A DNA stretch of 64,000 nucleotides from Parapedobacter deserti (lineage in GTDB: Bacteria; Bacteroidota; Bacteroidia; Sphingobacteriales; Sphingobacteriaceae). Position numbers and translations under genes: made by a program. Below the pieces are notes generated by a model that was given only the letters and a program-made list of their open reading frames with translations, was not told the DNA's origin and ran no database searches. The DNA lies in the NCBI RefSeq assembly GCF_042646065.1, contig NZ_JBHRTA010000008.1, positions 339,006-403,005 on the forward strand, given 5' to 3'. Of the stretch, positions 35,082-44,517 are shown piece after piece. The stretch's first letter is position 1. Each line of letters begins with the position of its first letter.

Positions 35082-36518
35082 ATGGGAAAGACAATCGGGC
35101 TTATAGCCGGGCCATTACTCTTTATTATTTTATTATCCTCATTAACATTGGACAACCTGCAACCCGGGGCTTCGCAGGTATTGGCGTTGGCGGTGTGGAT
35201 GGTGGTCTGGTGGATCACCGACGCTGTTCCCTTGCCCGTGGCAGCACTGCTACCGCTAATCCTATATCCGGTATTTGGAATCTTTACCATGGCCGAGGCT
35301 GCAGCGCCCTATGCCAGTCCGATCATTTTCCTTTTCATGGGTGGCTTCCTCATCGCTTTGGCGATGGAAAAGCAAAACTTGCACCGGCGCATCGCATTGA
35401 ATATTCTGAAGATGACCGGTACAAAAGCCAACGGCATTATCCTCGGGTTTATGCTAGCGACCGCGTTTCTCAGCATGTGGATTTCCAATACCGCTACTGC
35501 GGTGATGATGCTGCCCATCGCGCTTTCTATTGTAAACCTACTCGAGGAGGAAAAGCCTGAGGGAAGGGAAACAGCGTTCAGGAAATTTAAGCTCGGTCTT
35601 ATGCTGAGCATAGCATACGCAGCGAATATCGGGGGAGTGACTACGGTCATCGGGACACCGCCCAATGTCGTTTTCGTCGGATTCATGAAAGAATTCTATG
35701 ATCAGGATGTAGATTTCGCCCAATGGTTGCTTATTGGCATACCTGTTTGCTTTGTCATGCTAACGGTCACGTATCTGCTTATCACACGGGTGCTTTTCCG
35801 CCACGGGCTGGGGAAACTTAGCGGTTCGGGTGAATTGGTACGCACGAAACTGCGGGAACTAGGCAGCATGGGCCGCGCGGAAAGCATGGTGGCCTGGATT
35901 TTTCTCGCTACGGCTTGTTGTTGGGTATTTAAAACGCAGATCAATGCGGCGTTTGGAGGCGACTACCTGAATGATACCATCATCGCCATGGGCGGTGGCC
36001 TCTTGATGTTTGTTCTTCCAGTAAGCCTTAAAAAGCATGAGTATGTGCTTAATTGGAAGTATACCGAAAAACTACCTTGGGGCATTTTGTTGTTATTCGG
36101 TGGGGGTATGTGCCTAGCCAAAGGGTTGGAGCGTTCCGGGGCTGTGGAGTATATGGGTAATGCTATCGCGGGCGACGGAACCATGGCGCTTTGGATACTG
36201 ATTGCGCTGCTCACTGCATTTACACTCTATGCCACCGAGTTGACCAGTAACGTGGCACTGACAACGATTTTTCTACCGATTGTGCTGAGCCTTTCGGACA
36301 ACCTGGCCATCAATCCCATGTATCTCGCAATCCCTGTTACGTTGGCCGCCAGTTGCGCGTTTATGATGCCAATATCTACACCACCGAATGCTATTGTATT
36401 TTCCAGCGGCTATATTCGGATGACTGATATGGTCAAAGCCGGCTTCTGGCTAAATTTGATTACTGTTGTCATCCTTGTGCTGCTCACATTGGTATTGGTA
36501 CCTTGGGTGTATGGGTAA
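35082..36518 (+). CDS. DASS/SLC13-family sodium:anion symporter
   Basis: 478 residues, with 11-12 hydrophobic helices. The two signature hairpin motifs of divalent-anion:sodium symporters are present: SMWISNTATAVMMLPIA (SNT motif, about residues 128-144) with GTPPN further on, and the second half repeat ATELTSNVALTTIFLPIVLS with MPISTPPNAIVFSSG. Members import C4-dicarboxylates, citrate or sulfate with sodium; which one cannot be read here, although the SNT/STPPN pair is typical of dicarboxylate carriers. It stands as a single gene, convergent with lysS. Confidence 0.9.
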   Translation: MGKTIGLIAGPLLFIILLSSLTLDNLQPGASQVLALAVWMVVWWITDAVPLPVAALLPLILYPVFGIFTMAEAAAPYASPIIFLFMGGFLIALAMEKQNLHRRIALNILKMTGTKANGIILGFMLATAFLSMWISNTATAVMMLPIALSIVNLLEEEKPEGRETAFRKFKLGLMLSIAYAANIGGVTTVIGTPPNVVFVGFMKEFYDQDVDFAQWLLIGIPVCFVMLTVTYLLITRVLFRHGLGKLSGSGELVRTKLRELGSMGRAESMVAWIFLATACCWVFKTQINAAFGGDYLNDTIIAMGGGLLMFVLPVSLKKHEYVLNWKYTEKLPWGILLLFGGGMCLAKGLERSGAVEYMGNAIAGDGTMALWILIALLTAFTLYATELTSNVALTTIFLPIVLSLSDNLAINPMYLAIPVTLAASCAFMMPISTPPNAIVFSSGYIRMTDMVKAGFWLNLITVVILVLLTLVLVPWVYG

Positions 36519-36523
36519 GTAAT

Positions 36524-36548
36524 TGGTTCAGCTTAGCTGAACCATTTT
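36524..36548 (+). terminator. Hairpin between the symporter and lysS, loop formed by the lysS stop codon
   Basis: TGGTTCAGC (36524-36532) and GCTGAACCA (36536-36544) form a perfect 9-bp stem. The 3-base loop TTA is the complement of the lysS TAA stop. TTTT follows on the plus strand (36545-36548), so it fits best as a terminator of the symporter gene. The T run is short. Confidence 0.55.
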
Positions 36549-38251
36549 AACACCTCATCCTTCGTCGGCATAGGAATTTCCAGTTTCATTTTCTTGCGTA
36601 GACCTCCCATATCATTGAACACCTTGTTCGGATTGGCCGCTTTCAAGGCCTCAACCGTGTTTAACCCCATTTTTTGCAGCACAGGTACCCATTCTTCAGG
36701 AATGCCTTGTTCAACGTAGTCAGCGACTACAGCCTGTTTTACCGATTTTTCGGGACGCATTTGCGGGAAGAACAGCACATCCTGAATGCTTTGCTGGTTG
36801 GTCATCAGCATAGCTAAGCGGTCGATACCGATGCCAATGCCAGCGGTCGGAGGCATGCCGTATTCCAGTGCGCGCAGGAAATCGTAGTCAACAAACATCG
36901 CTTCATCGTCGCCACGTTCCATCAGCTTAAGCTGGTCTTCGAACCGTATCCGTTGGTCAATCGGGTCGTTCAACTCGCTATAGGCGTTAGCTAATTCTTT
37001 GCCGTTGATCATAAGTTCAAAACGCTCAACCAGCCCTGGCTTGTTGCGGTGTTTCTTCGTGAGCGGACTCATTTCGACCGGGTAGTCAATGATGAAAGTG
37101 GGTTGAATATAACGGTGTTCGCACTTTTCGCCGAAAATTTCGTCGATTAGCTTCCCCTTTCCCATGCTTTCGTCCGTGGGGATGCCTAGTTGTTTGCAGA
37201 CTTCGCGCAGGCCGTTTTCATCCAATCCGTCCACCTCGAACCCTGTATGCTCTTTGATGGCATCATAAATACTTACACGAGGGTAGGGCGCAGCGAAATT
37301 GATTTCTTTATCGCCTACCTGCAGTCTGGTGGTACCGTTGGTCGCCATAGCCACATGCTCAAAAAGCTTCTCGGTAATGTCCATCATCCATAAATAGTCC
37401 TTATAGGCAACATAGAATTCGAGTACCGTAAACTCGGGATTGTGTGTGCGATCCATGCCTTCGTTACGGAAATTTCGGCTGAATTCATATACCCAGTCAT
37501 AGCCGCCCACAATAAGCCGTTTAAGGTAAAGCTCATTAGCAATACGGAGATACAGCGGGATGTCCAGCGCATTATGATGCGTAATGAATGGGCGGGCCGC
37601 TGCGCCGCCTGGGATGGACTGAAGCACGGGCGTATCCACCTCCAGGGCCCCCCGTTGGTTGAGAAAATCGCGAATTGCCGTTTTCACCTTAGACACCTTC
37701 ATGAATGTCTCGCGCACCTTGGGGTTTACGACCAAGTCTACATACCGCTGCCGATAACGGAATTCAGGGTCGGTGACAGCATCAAACGTTTTGCCGTCTG
37801 CTGATTTGACTACAGGCAGCGGTTTCAACGATTTAGACAGCAGAACGAGTTCTTGTACGTGGATCGAAATCTCACCCGTGTTGGTGGTGAACACAAACCC
37901 CTTGATGCCGACAAAATCGCCGATATCAAGCAACTTTTTGAAAACGGTGTTATATAATGTCTTATCTTCAGCTGGGCAAAGGTCGTCGCGTTTGAGGTAT
38001 GCCTGAACGCGTCCCGTTGCATCTTGCAACTCAATAAATGAGGCATTGCCCATCACCCGGCGGCTCATCATCCGCCCGGCGATACTGATGTTTTTGTAAT
38101 TTAGCTTATCGCGTTCGTAGTTCGTTAAGATGTCGCTGGCGGTCGCGTTGATTTCAAACTCCTCGGCAGGGTAGGGGTTGATCCCCAATGCCTCCAGTTT
38201 CGCCAGCGCATCCCTGCGCTGCAGTTCCTGTTCTGATAGTGCGGTACTCAT
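36533..38251 (-). CDS. lysS: Lysyl-tRNA synthetase (class II)
   Basis: 572 residues; charges tRNA-Lys with lysine. An N-terminal OB fold (NISIAGRMMSRRVMGNASFI, ELQDATGRVQAYLKRDD) binds the anticodon. Class II catalytic motifs: motif 1 around FLNQRGALEVDTPVLQSIPG, motif 2 FSRNFRNEGMDRTHNPEFT, motif 3 GIGIGIDRLAMLMTNQQSI. A C-terminal extension of about 65 residues beyond motif 3 (YVEQGIPEEWVPVLQKMGLN and onwards) makes it longer than the roughly 505-residue E. coli enzyme; such an extension is usual in Bacteroidota. The stop codon lies in the loop of the shared hairpin with the convergent symporter gene. Confidence 0.96.
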   Translation of the reverse strand: MSTALSEQELQRRDALAKLEALGINPYPAEEFEINATASDILTNYERDKLNYKNISIAGRMMSRRVMGNASFIELQDATGRVQAYLKRDDLCPAEDKTLYNTVFKKLLDIGDFVGIKGFVFTTNTGEISIHVQELVLLSKSLKPLPVVKSADGKTFDAVTDPEFRYRQRYVDLVVNPKVRETFMKVSKVKTAIRDFLNQRGALEVDTPVLQSIPGGAAARPFITHHNALDIPLYLRIANELYLKRLIVGGYDWVYEFSRNFRNEGMDRTHNPEFTVLEFYVAYKDYLWMMDITEKLFEHVAMATNGTTRLQVGDKEINFAAPYPRVSIYDAIKEHTGFEVDGLDENGLREVCKQLGIPTDESMGKGKLIDEIFGEKCEHRYIQPTFIIDYPVEMSPLTKKHRNKPGLVERFELMINGKELANAYSELNDPIDQRIRFEDQLKLMERGDDEAMFVDYDFLRALEYGMPPTAGIGIGIDRLAMLMTNQQSIQDVLFFPQMRPEKSVKQAVVADYVEQGIPEEWVPVLQKMGLNTVEALKAANPNKVFNDMGGLRKKMKLEIPMPTKDEVLKWFS

Positions 38252-38364
38252 CCGTTTAATTTATGCGGCAAACTTAGCTAAAAAGCGCTTTATATGCAAT
38301 TGGCTAGCTCAGCGACTAACTGTCGATTTGACTGATGTTGTGTTCCATAAAGCTACAGCCTTAT

Positions 38365-38670
38365 CTATTGCATTGTTTTCACCAGATCCTCCCACTCTTC
38401 TTCCAGCGATTTTTCCGGACGCTGCCGTCCAGCCCGCCGGTACCAGTAGTCGGCATTCCACAAATCGCCTTCTTTGCGGTGTAGGTAAGCGTGCACGTGC
38501 GCGGACAGGCGGTCGTCCAAGTCGTTTATCAGATCGTGCGCTTTATTCCACTCGCCCTTGCCATCGTACCATAGCGCTTCTTGTTGTACCGTGAGGCCAA
38601 CAGGAAGGTTGTCGTGTTTCAAAAATTCTTTGAAGGTTGTGATATCCATGTCGACGTAAATTGTATCCAA
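38365..38670 (-). CDS. Small conserved hypothetical protein
   Basis: 101 residues, or 94 if the Met at 38649 is used (MDITTFKEFLKHDNLPVGLT), which I think slightly more likely. No signal or membrane segment. The sequence is rich in Trp, Tyr and His, with ALWYDGKGEWNKAHDLINDL, AYLHRKEGDLWNADYWYRRA and a terminal SLEEEWEDLV. I recognise it as a type of small cytoplasmic protein of about 95 residues seen in many Bacteroidota, with no known function. It sits upstream of lysS on the same strand, separated by 113 bp. Confidence 0.75.
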   Translation of the reverse strand: MDTIYVDMDITTFKEFLKHDNLPVGLTVQQEALWYDGKGEWNKAHDLINDLDDRLSAHVHAYLHRKEGDLWNADYWYRRAGRQRPEKSLEEEWEDLVKTMQ

Positions 38671-38922
38671 AGATACAGAAACTGTTGGATTGGCCCATCT
38701 TCAACAGCGGTTCGCTGCGAAAACAATGAATCGTGTGTCGGTCTTTTCTGTTGGTGCGCTACAGGAAACTGTATGGAAGGATAAATAGTTTCTTTTTAAG
38801 ATTTTTATTATTTTATTAGCAATAGCATGTATTTTTTGCGATTTTTGTGAATGAAATGAACATGTTAACTTTCATTTTCCGCCACCGAAGAAGTACAGTA
38901 TCTTTTTGAAAGGAACCAATAT

Positions 38923-39567
38923 ATGCCGATGCACATTGCTATTGCCGATGATCACAGCGCAGTGAGATTAGGAATGAAATACCTTGTTCGTGGATGGATG
39001 CCCGAGTGCACCGTCCATCTTGCAGCGGATTTGCCGGCCTTATTGGAGTTGTTGTCATTGGAAAAGATGGACATGATCGTTTTGGATATCAATATACCGG
39101 GGGGAAACAATTTCCAAATGATCTCCATGATCAGGAATCTCCAGCCAAGCGTTCGGATACTGATGCTTTCAGCTTATGAAGAGGACCTTTACGCGATGCG
39201 GTATATCGATTCCGGAGCCGATGGTTACTTGCAGAAAGATAGTGATGAAGACGATATCTTGGAGGCGCTTAACGCCGTGCTCGCTGGTAAAAAGTACTTA
39301 AGCAGTGAATTGAAGAACCATCTACTGCAAAGCAGGTTGAACCAAAAAGCTTATTCTCATAATAATCCCATAGAGTATCTTACCAACCGAGAATTAGAGA
39401 TAAGCCGTTTATTGATTGATGGAAAAGGCGTTGGGGAAATTGCTAAAGCTTTGTTTATCCACACCTCCACCGTGGGAACCTATAAGAGTAAAATTTTCGA
39501 GAAATTGTGTGTGCGGAACATTCGGGAGTTGATGGACGCGTTTAGCATGCATGGCTGGGCAAAATGA
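38923..39567 (+). CDS. LuxR/NarL-type response regulator (cassette 1)
   Basis: 214 residues. Receiver domain 1-120: acidic pair in IAIADDHSAVRLG, phosphoacceptor Asp in MIVLDINIPGGNN, Thr/Ser switch in ILMLSAYEED and Lys in YLQKDSDEDD. Output: a LuxR HTH (about 150-214, LTNRELEISRLLIDGKGVGE, IAKALFIHTSTVGTYKSKIF). Its last 26 bp overlap, in antisense, the 3' end of the histidine kinase gene next to it, its likely partner. A closely similar regulator with the same arrangement lies at 45210. Targets unknown. Confidence 0.92.
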   Translation: MPMHIAIADDHSAVRLGMKYLVRGWMPECTVHLAADLPALLELLSLEKMDMIVLDINIPGGNNFQMISMIRNLQPSVRILMLSAYEEDLYAMRYIDSGADGYLQKDSDEDDILEALNAVLAGKKYLSSELKNHLLQSRLNQKAYSHNNPIEYLTNRELEISRLLIDGKGVGEIAKALFIHTSTVGTYKSKIFEKLCVRNIRELMDAFSMHGWAK

Positions 39568-42565
39568 ATGAAATGGTAGTGCCTCCTCCCAGCACACTGT
39601 GAATAGACATTTTAGCGCCGATTAAGTGAGCCATATCTTTCACCAGTAATAAACCAAAACCAATGGTTTTCCCCTCAACCCGAACGGGCAATTGTTCCTT
39701 AATCACATCATTATAGTAATCCAGTTGTTCGGGGTAAAGACCTACGCCGGTGTCTTTGATACTAAATACCACCGCGTTGTCGGTTCCTTGCTCGACATTT
39801 AGTTGTATATTTCCGTTCTGGGTAAACTTTGTCGCATTGTCCAAAAGGTTATGGATCATAATGGCCAACACGTCGGGATTGGAATGTACCTTAGTACCAA
39901 CGGGAATACGGTTGTGTATGGTATTACCCCGAGACTCCGCGGCCGATTTAAAGATGTCAATTTGCCGTTGTGCAATTTCATATAACTGTACATCTGCGAG
40001 TTCTAATACATCCCGGGTCAGCATCAGTTTGGCTAATTTCGTCAGGTTATTCGAATAATGGTAAATATTTTTGGTTGATAAGTAGACCTGTTCCATTTCA
40101 CGGGGTAAAAAGCCCTCATCCTTCGCGATGTCACGGATGTTGCTTAACGCTTTGACCACATAGTTGAGCGGTGCTTTGATATCATGTGTGATCGACGTGG
40201 AGAGCCGTTGTTGCCATTCATATTGGCTTTTAAGTATAAGTGTCCGTTCGTTGACTTTGTTGACAAGCAAGCGGTTTTGATTGAGGATGAATCTGGTCCG
40301 CAGAAAGATAGTCAACCACACAGTCAAACATAACACAACAAAAATAAGCAAAGGAAACCAAGTGGTTTCGTGAAATAACGGAGGTATGTAGAGGTGAAAT
40401 GTCGCGTAGTTGAAGTCCCCTGGACCCATCCCTTTCCGCATACGCATCAAGATCGTGTGATTTCCAGAGGAAAGTCTATTGATGGAGAGGGTGTTGTTCG
40501 CACTATTGAGCACGAGCCAATTTCCCCTGGGCTTGTCTTCGCTGGTGACGATATATTCGATCTCCATGTTGTGCCGATTGCCATAAAAAGGCGTGGCGAT
40601 TTTAATATCCAAGCGCGAAAAATCATGCGGGATGCGGATGGTATCCTGCACAGGTAATGCTTTCTCGTCTAAGGTCACCCCGTCCAGTATGATATCGCCC
40701 AATGGAAATTCATCATCAATAGCGGTGGGCTCAAATTGTATGAGGCCATCCAATGATGGAAAAGAAAAATTACCGTTAGGCAGATTAATGGCACATGGCT
40801 TACAGCCGCCATTGAACTCATTGGTATTAAATCCCCATTGTTTATTGTAGTAGAAATAAAAAGGTGCCGCCGTCTTATTTTGTTTGTAATCCAATAACTG
40901 TTGTTTACTCACTTTAAACAACCCTTTGTTGGTGCTTATCCAAAGAAATCCGCGACGATCCTCCAGCATGCAATGTGATGTTGCCAAATAGCCATTTTTG
41001 TCCAAAGGAAAAGCAGTGGCCTCCCCATTTTCATACAAAAAGAAACCATGCTGGTAAGTGGTTATCCAATGCCTGCTGGTGGATTCCCTATAAATACTAC
41101 GTACCATCTTACCTGCAAATTCGGGAATTTCCTTTTTTGTGCAGTGCAACGTGTTGAAGGCAAATAGGCCATTTTTCGTGCCAATGTACAATTCTTGACG
41201 ATCTCCGTCTTCAATGTACGTGATTGCCGGAAAGGACGCCATGGTTAAAAAGGTATCTCGGTCTACGTCATACTTCAGCAATTTACCTGTATCCCCTCCG
41301 ATCCAAAAATTTGAGGCGTCGTCCCAATCGGCAAACTTTGCCTGCGACGGATTTGGCTTAATACTCAGAATTCGGCTAACTTGCGGATCAATAAGAAGAA
41401 TGGTATCGCGTTGAAAGACCCATAAATTCCCGTGGGGGCCGAAGACCTGATGGTATTGATGTTTTTTTTCTTGCAAAAAATCGAGCAGGTGCGGTAGACC
41501 ATTTTGGTCAAAAGCACGGCCATCATTCGTCAATAGCAGTCCATTGGGTAGCAATGTTTGGCTGTAAAAAGCGTTGTTAGGATAGTCAACACCCGAATGG
41601 AGCGTGTTGAAATGTCGCTTTCGCACAGTAAAAAGGCCCTTTGTAGCACTTCCCAAAAATAACTTTCCTCGCGATGGCATGTAATGTGCCGTAGTAATGC
41701 CATTCTTTTTAAAATCAAATCCAGAAACGAGCAACGTGCTGTAGAGTCTTCCATGGTCATCTTCCGATAACCAATAGAGACTTTCTGCTGCATAAATAAA
41801 AAGCTGATTTGAAGCCGTGTTCCAATAGATGGTAAAGCGAGCGTCTGCCGGTAACTCAAGCAAATCACCACCGATATTTTCACGCGTAAGCCGGTTATCT
41901 CGGTGCAATACCTCATACGATCGGAGCTGGTTTAGGTAGAGCAGCTTTCCCTTGAAACTCACAAATGCCCATGGATTTGCATTTGGAAAATGACGCTTGT
42001 GCCGAGTACGTAGATTGAGTGGAGGAGACCAAACCGTGTCTTTTGATACCACAAATCCACTTCCAGTACCGTCGGGGATAAAGAGGTATTCTGGAGATGG
42101 TTTAGGATGAGGTATCGGTAACCGCGTAGTCGTAGTCAGCTTTTTTTTCTGATTCAGCCATGGCTTATCAAAAATGTCCCAAAAGGTTGCATCCGAAGTG
42201 ACTGCCCTCCCATCCTTTAACATGACAAGTGCATCATCCTCCGCCTGCGCCCAGAGCTCCCCATTCCGCCCACCTTGATAGAGCGCTACCATTCGGTCTG
42301 TACTTAACGATGCCGACAAATGATCAAACGTTCTGAATTGCCCGTTCCCGTCATAACGGACTGGGCCTTTTTCTGAAATCAGCCACAGAAAGCCTAAGTT
42401 GTCCTGGCCGATTCCTTTGATACTGTTCTGGGGGAGACCGTGCTCGTCGGTATAGTGATTAATGATGAACGTTTCATCTGCAGCAAGCGTTGGATTCGAA
42501 AGGATAAAAAACGTTGCAAGCGCTAATAAAACGATATTTTTGATTGAGGTGATAAATGAAGTCAC
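39542..42565 (-). CDS. Sensor histidine kinase with two-component-regulator propeller (cassette 1)
   Basis: 1007 residues. Signal/TM segment at the N-terminus, then a periplasmic sensor of repeated propeller strands (NHYTDEHGLPQNSIKGIGQD, NLGFLWLISEKGPVRYDG; later blades FWIGGDTGKLLKYDVD, ELYIGTKNGLFAFN, RGFLWISTNKGLFKVS). A Y_Y_Y-type Ig domain (about 640-745), a transmembrane helix (about 755-778, TTWFPLLIFVVLCLTVWLTI) and the kinase core follow: HisKA with SITHDIKAPLNYVVKALSNI, HATPase with IHNLLDNATKFTQNG, DTGVGLYP and GFGLLLVKDMAHL. There is no fused receiver or HTH, so phosphotransfer to the convergent LuxR regulator is expected. The ligand is unknown. Confidence 0.92.
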   Translation of the reverse strand: MTSFITSIKNIVLLALATFFILSNPTLAADETFIINHYTDEHGLPQNSIKGIGQDNLGFLWLISEKGPVRYDGNGQFRTFDHLSASLSTDRMVALYQGGRNGELWAQAEDDALVMLKDGRAVTSDATFWDIFDKPWLNQKKKLTTTTRLPIPHPKPSPEYLFIPDGTGSGFVVSKDTVWSPPLNLRTRHKRHFPNANPWAFVSFKGKLLYLNQLRSYEVLHRDNRLTRENIGGDLLELPADARFTIYWNTASNQLFIYAAESLYWLSEDDHGRLYSTLLVSGFDFKKNGITTAHYMPSRGKLFLGSATKGLFTVRKRHFNTLHSGVDYPNNAFYSQTLLPNGLLLTNDGRAFDQNGLPHLLDFLQEKKHQYHQVFGPHGNLWVFQRDTILLIDPQVSRILSIKPNPSQAKFADWDDASNFWIGGDTGKLLKYDVDRDTFLTMASFPAITYIEDGDRQELYIGTKNGLFAFNTLHCTKKEIPEFAGKMVRSIYRESTSRHWITTYQHGFFLYENGEATAFPLDKNGYLATSHCMLEDRRGFLWISTNKGLFKVSKQQLLDYKQNKTAAPFYFYYNKQWGFNTNEFNGGCKPCAINLPNGNFSFPSLDGLIQFEPTAIDDEFPLGDIILDGVTLDEKALPVQDTIRIPHDFSRLDIKIATPFYGNRHNMEIEYIVTSEDKPRGNWLVLNSANNTLSINRLSSGNHTILMRMRKGMGPGDFNYATFHLYIPPLFHETTWFPLLIFVVLCLTVWLTIFLRTRFILNQNRLLVNKVNERTLILKSQYEWQQRLSTSITHDIKAPLNYVVKALSNIRDIAKDEGFLPREMEQVYLSTKNIYHYSNNLTKLAKLMLTRDVLELADVQLYEIAQRQIDIFKSAAESRGNTIHNRIPVGTKVHSNPDVLAIMIHNLLDNATKFTQNGNIQLNVEQGTDNAVVFSIKDTGVGLYPEQLDYYNDVIKEQLPVRVEGKTIGFGLLLVKDMAHLIGAKMSIHSVLGGGTTISFILPSHAC

Positions 42566-42803
42566 GTCTTATGATAGATGGTATATCGGCTACAATGCGA
42601 TGAATGGCGTAAAAGTATTCAAATTACTCGACGGTCACAAGAAGAATTAATTATTAGTTCGTATTTTTTTCGTTTTATTGATTATCGGCGTCTGTTTTTA
42701 CTATAATATCTTACAAATGGTAGTAAATTTTCGATTTTGATTGGCGTATTTTTACGATGGCGTTGTCGCAGCGGCGGTATCAGGCGTTGCCCTCACCGTT
42801 TGT

Positions 42804-43823
42804 TCAATGATGATGCGTGTTATGCCCATAACTCACTTTTTCCATAGATGCAGCAGAGAAGCGCTCTCGATAAACACTCGGCGACAGGCCGGTGAAACGC
42901 TTGAAAAGTCGATTAAAGGAACTCAAGTCTTCATATCCAACACTCCGGCTTATTTCCCAAACAGATTTAAGATCGTTTTCAATCAGGTGCCTTGCAGCGT
43001 TAATCCGCACGCGTTGGAGATAATTTATGGGTGTTTCACCGGTTGCTGCTTTAAATCGACGGGAAAATGTACGAGGGCTCATATTACCTTTTGCCGCCAA
43101 AACAGACAGGTCAATGAGCTCCCGGAAATTTTTGAATACCCATTCTTGTACGTTTCTGATCTGCTCATCTTCATGATTAGTTTTGGGAGCCTCTGCTGTG
43201 TAACCCGCTTGCCAGATGCGGGGAGTACGCAGCAAAAGCGCTTTAGCTGTTTGCATGGCGATTTGATGACCACAATATTTCTCCACAATATAAAGACATA
43301 AATCCACACCGCTGTAGACACCACCACTGCAAAAAATATTGCCTGACTCAGTGACATATCGCTCTGGTTGCCAGTCTACCTGCGGATAGCGTTCCCTGCA
43401 ATCATCAACGATCGCCCAATGTGTGGTAGCAGGACGGCCATCCAAGAGGCCAGATTCGGCAAGCAATGATACACCTGAGCATATTCCGGCCATGGCCGTG
43501 CCCTGCTCATAAAATTGCTTTAACAACGGAATGAGTTTTTCATTTTGCTTGCAAATATTCTCCAGCCTGCCGCCTCCGCCTGATACGATCAATAGATCAG
43601 CAGCTTCAATCTCATCGATTGAATGATCCGGTATCAGTTGCATTGGGGTAAGTGTCTGGACGTTTTGACCATCCAGCGACGCGGTACGAACATCAAAATA
43701 TCGCTTGCCGTTACCACCTTTCAGCTCTTCATACAGAAATCCTGCACTACTCAAAATTTCTATCGGGGTCACTGCAGTGGTTGGTGCACCCCCGTTTACG
43801 AATACAACAACGGTTCGGATCAT
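42804..43823 (-). CDS. GlxA-family transcriptional regulator (DJ-1/PfpI domain plus AraC HTH)
   Basis: 339 residues. The N-terminal half (about 1-190) is a DJ-1/PfpI-type domain: MIRTVVVFVNGGAPTTAVTP, LLIVSGGGGRLENIC, AGICSGVSLLAESGLLDGRP with the nucleophile-elbow Cys, and ATTHWAIVDDCRERYP. The C-terminal AraC double HTH follows (LSVLAAKGNMSPRTFSRRFK, EISRSVGYEDLSSFNRLFKR, FTGLSPSVYRERF). GlxA-type proteins regulate genes in response to small molecules; the DJ-1 part is usually not catalytic. It diverges from the FMN-reductase gene, 165 bp away, a typical layout for a regulator of its neighbour. Two copies of a 12-bp direct repeat lie in that gap. Confidence 0.9.
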   Translation of the reverse strand: MIRTVVVFVNGGAPTTAVTPIEILSSAGFLYEELKGGNGKRYFDVRTASLDGQNVQTLTPMQLIPDHSIDEIEAADLLIVSGGGGRLENICKQNEKLIPLLKQFYEQGTAMAGICSGVSLLAESGLLDGRPATTHWAIVDDCRERYPQVDWQPERYVTESGNIFCSGGVYSGVDLCLYIVEKYCGHQIAMQTAKALLLRTPRIWQAGYTAEAPKTNHEDEQIRNVQEWVFKNFRELIDLSVLAAKGNMSPRTFSRRFKAATGETPINYLQRVRINAARHLIENDLKSVWEISRSVGYEDLSSFNRLFKRFTGLSPSVYRERFSAASMEKVSYGHNTHHH

Positions 43824-43832
43824 GTATTTTTC

Positions 43833-43885
43833 CTTTTTGGCAAGATCACCTGCTCATTATGTCTGTTATGCCACTTTTTGGCAAG
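43833..43885. promoter_or_regulatory. Candidate operator: 12-bp direct repeat between the GlxA-type regulator and the FMN reductase
   Basis: CTTTTTGGCAAG occurs at 43833-43844 and again at 43874-43885, 41 bp apart, about four helical turns, so both copies face the same side of the DNA. The first copy is 10 bp from the regulator's start codon. AraC-type proteins commonly bind direct repeats, so autoregulation and control of the divergent gene are plausible. This is inference from position and spacing. Confidence 0.5.
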
Positions 43886-43988
43886 CGAAATCTCCATCAT
43901 ATTTGCTTGGAATAAAAAAATGCCTCATACGCAAAAATAATCCAAATTATCATAGGGAGATTCACTAACGCTATAAATAGTCAACACC

Positions 43989-44495
43989 ATGAAAAGAATT
44001 CTATTGTTTGCAGGAAGCACCAGCGCTCAATCCATTAACCGGAAAATCGTAGAACAGGCTGCCGGGATGCTGAACGGACATAAAGCCACGTTGATAGACC
44101 TCAGGGACTTTCCGTTACCGCTTTTTTCGGTAGATCTGGAAGAGCAGGAAGGTATTCCGGAGTCTGCTCGCAAGTTAAGGGAACTGCTTCAGGGGCACGA
44201 CGCCCTCGTAGTGTCTGTTGCTGAGCATAATGCGACGATAACAACAGCTTTCAAAAACACAATGGACTGGTTGTCACGCACCCAGGAAGATTACCGTATT
44301 TTGTTGGGAAAACAGGTATGGCTGCTGAGTACCTCACCAGCAGAAAGCGGGGGAGCCGGCGCCTTGGAGGATGCCCGAGCCATCTTTTCTATATTGGGCG
44401 CGGAGGTAGCCGGGGCCGTTGCGATAGGCAGTTTCTATCACATCAGCAAGGAGGATATTCGGCAACACGTAGGCCAGGCACTTAAAAATTTTTAA
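43989..44495 (+). CDS. NADPH-dependent FMN reductase-like flavoprotein
   Basis: 168 residues, one flavodoxin-like domain. The FMN phosphate loop is in LLFAGSTSAQSINRKIVEQA; FPLPLFSVDLEEQEGIPESA is the typical dimer-contact stretch; VSVAEHNATITTAFKNTMDW replaces the usual PEYN motif with AEHN, which still fits the family. It reduces FMN, azo dyes or quinones in known relatives. It diverges from a GlxA-type regulator and is followed 22 bp later by a small outer-membrane-type gene. The AEHN variant makes the substrate uncertain. Confidence 0.85.
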   Translation: MKRILLFAGSTSAQSINRKIVEQAAGMLNGHKATLIDLRDFPLPLFSVDLEEQEGIPESARKLRELLQGHDALVVSVAEHNATITTAFKNTMDWLSRTQEDYRILLGKQVWLLSTSPAESGGAGALEDARAIFSILGAEVAGAVAIGSFYHISKEDIRQHVGQALKNF

Positions 44496-44517
44496 GTAGA
44501 AACCGGAAAATCTTCTT

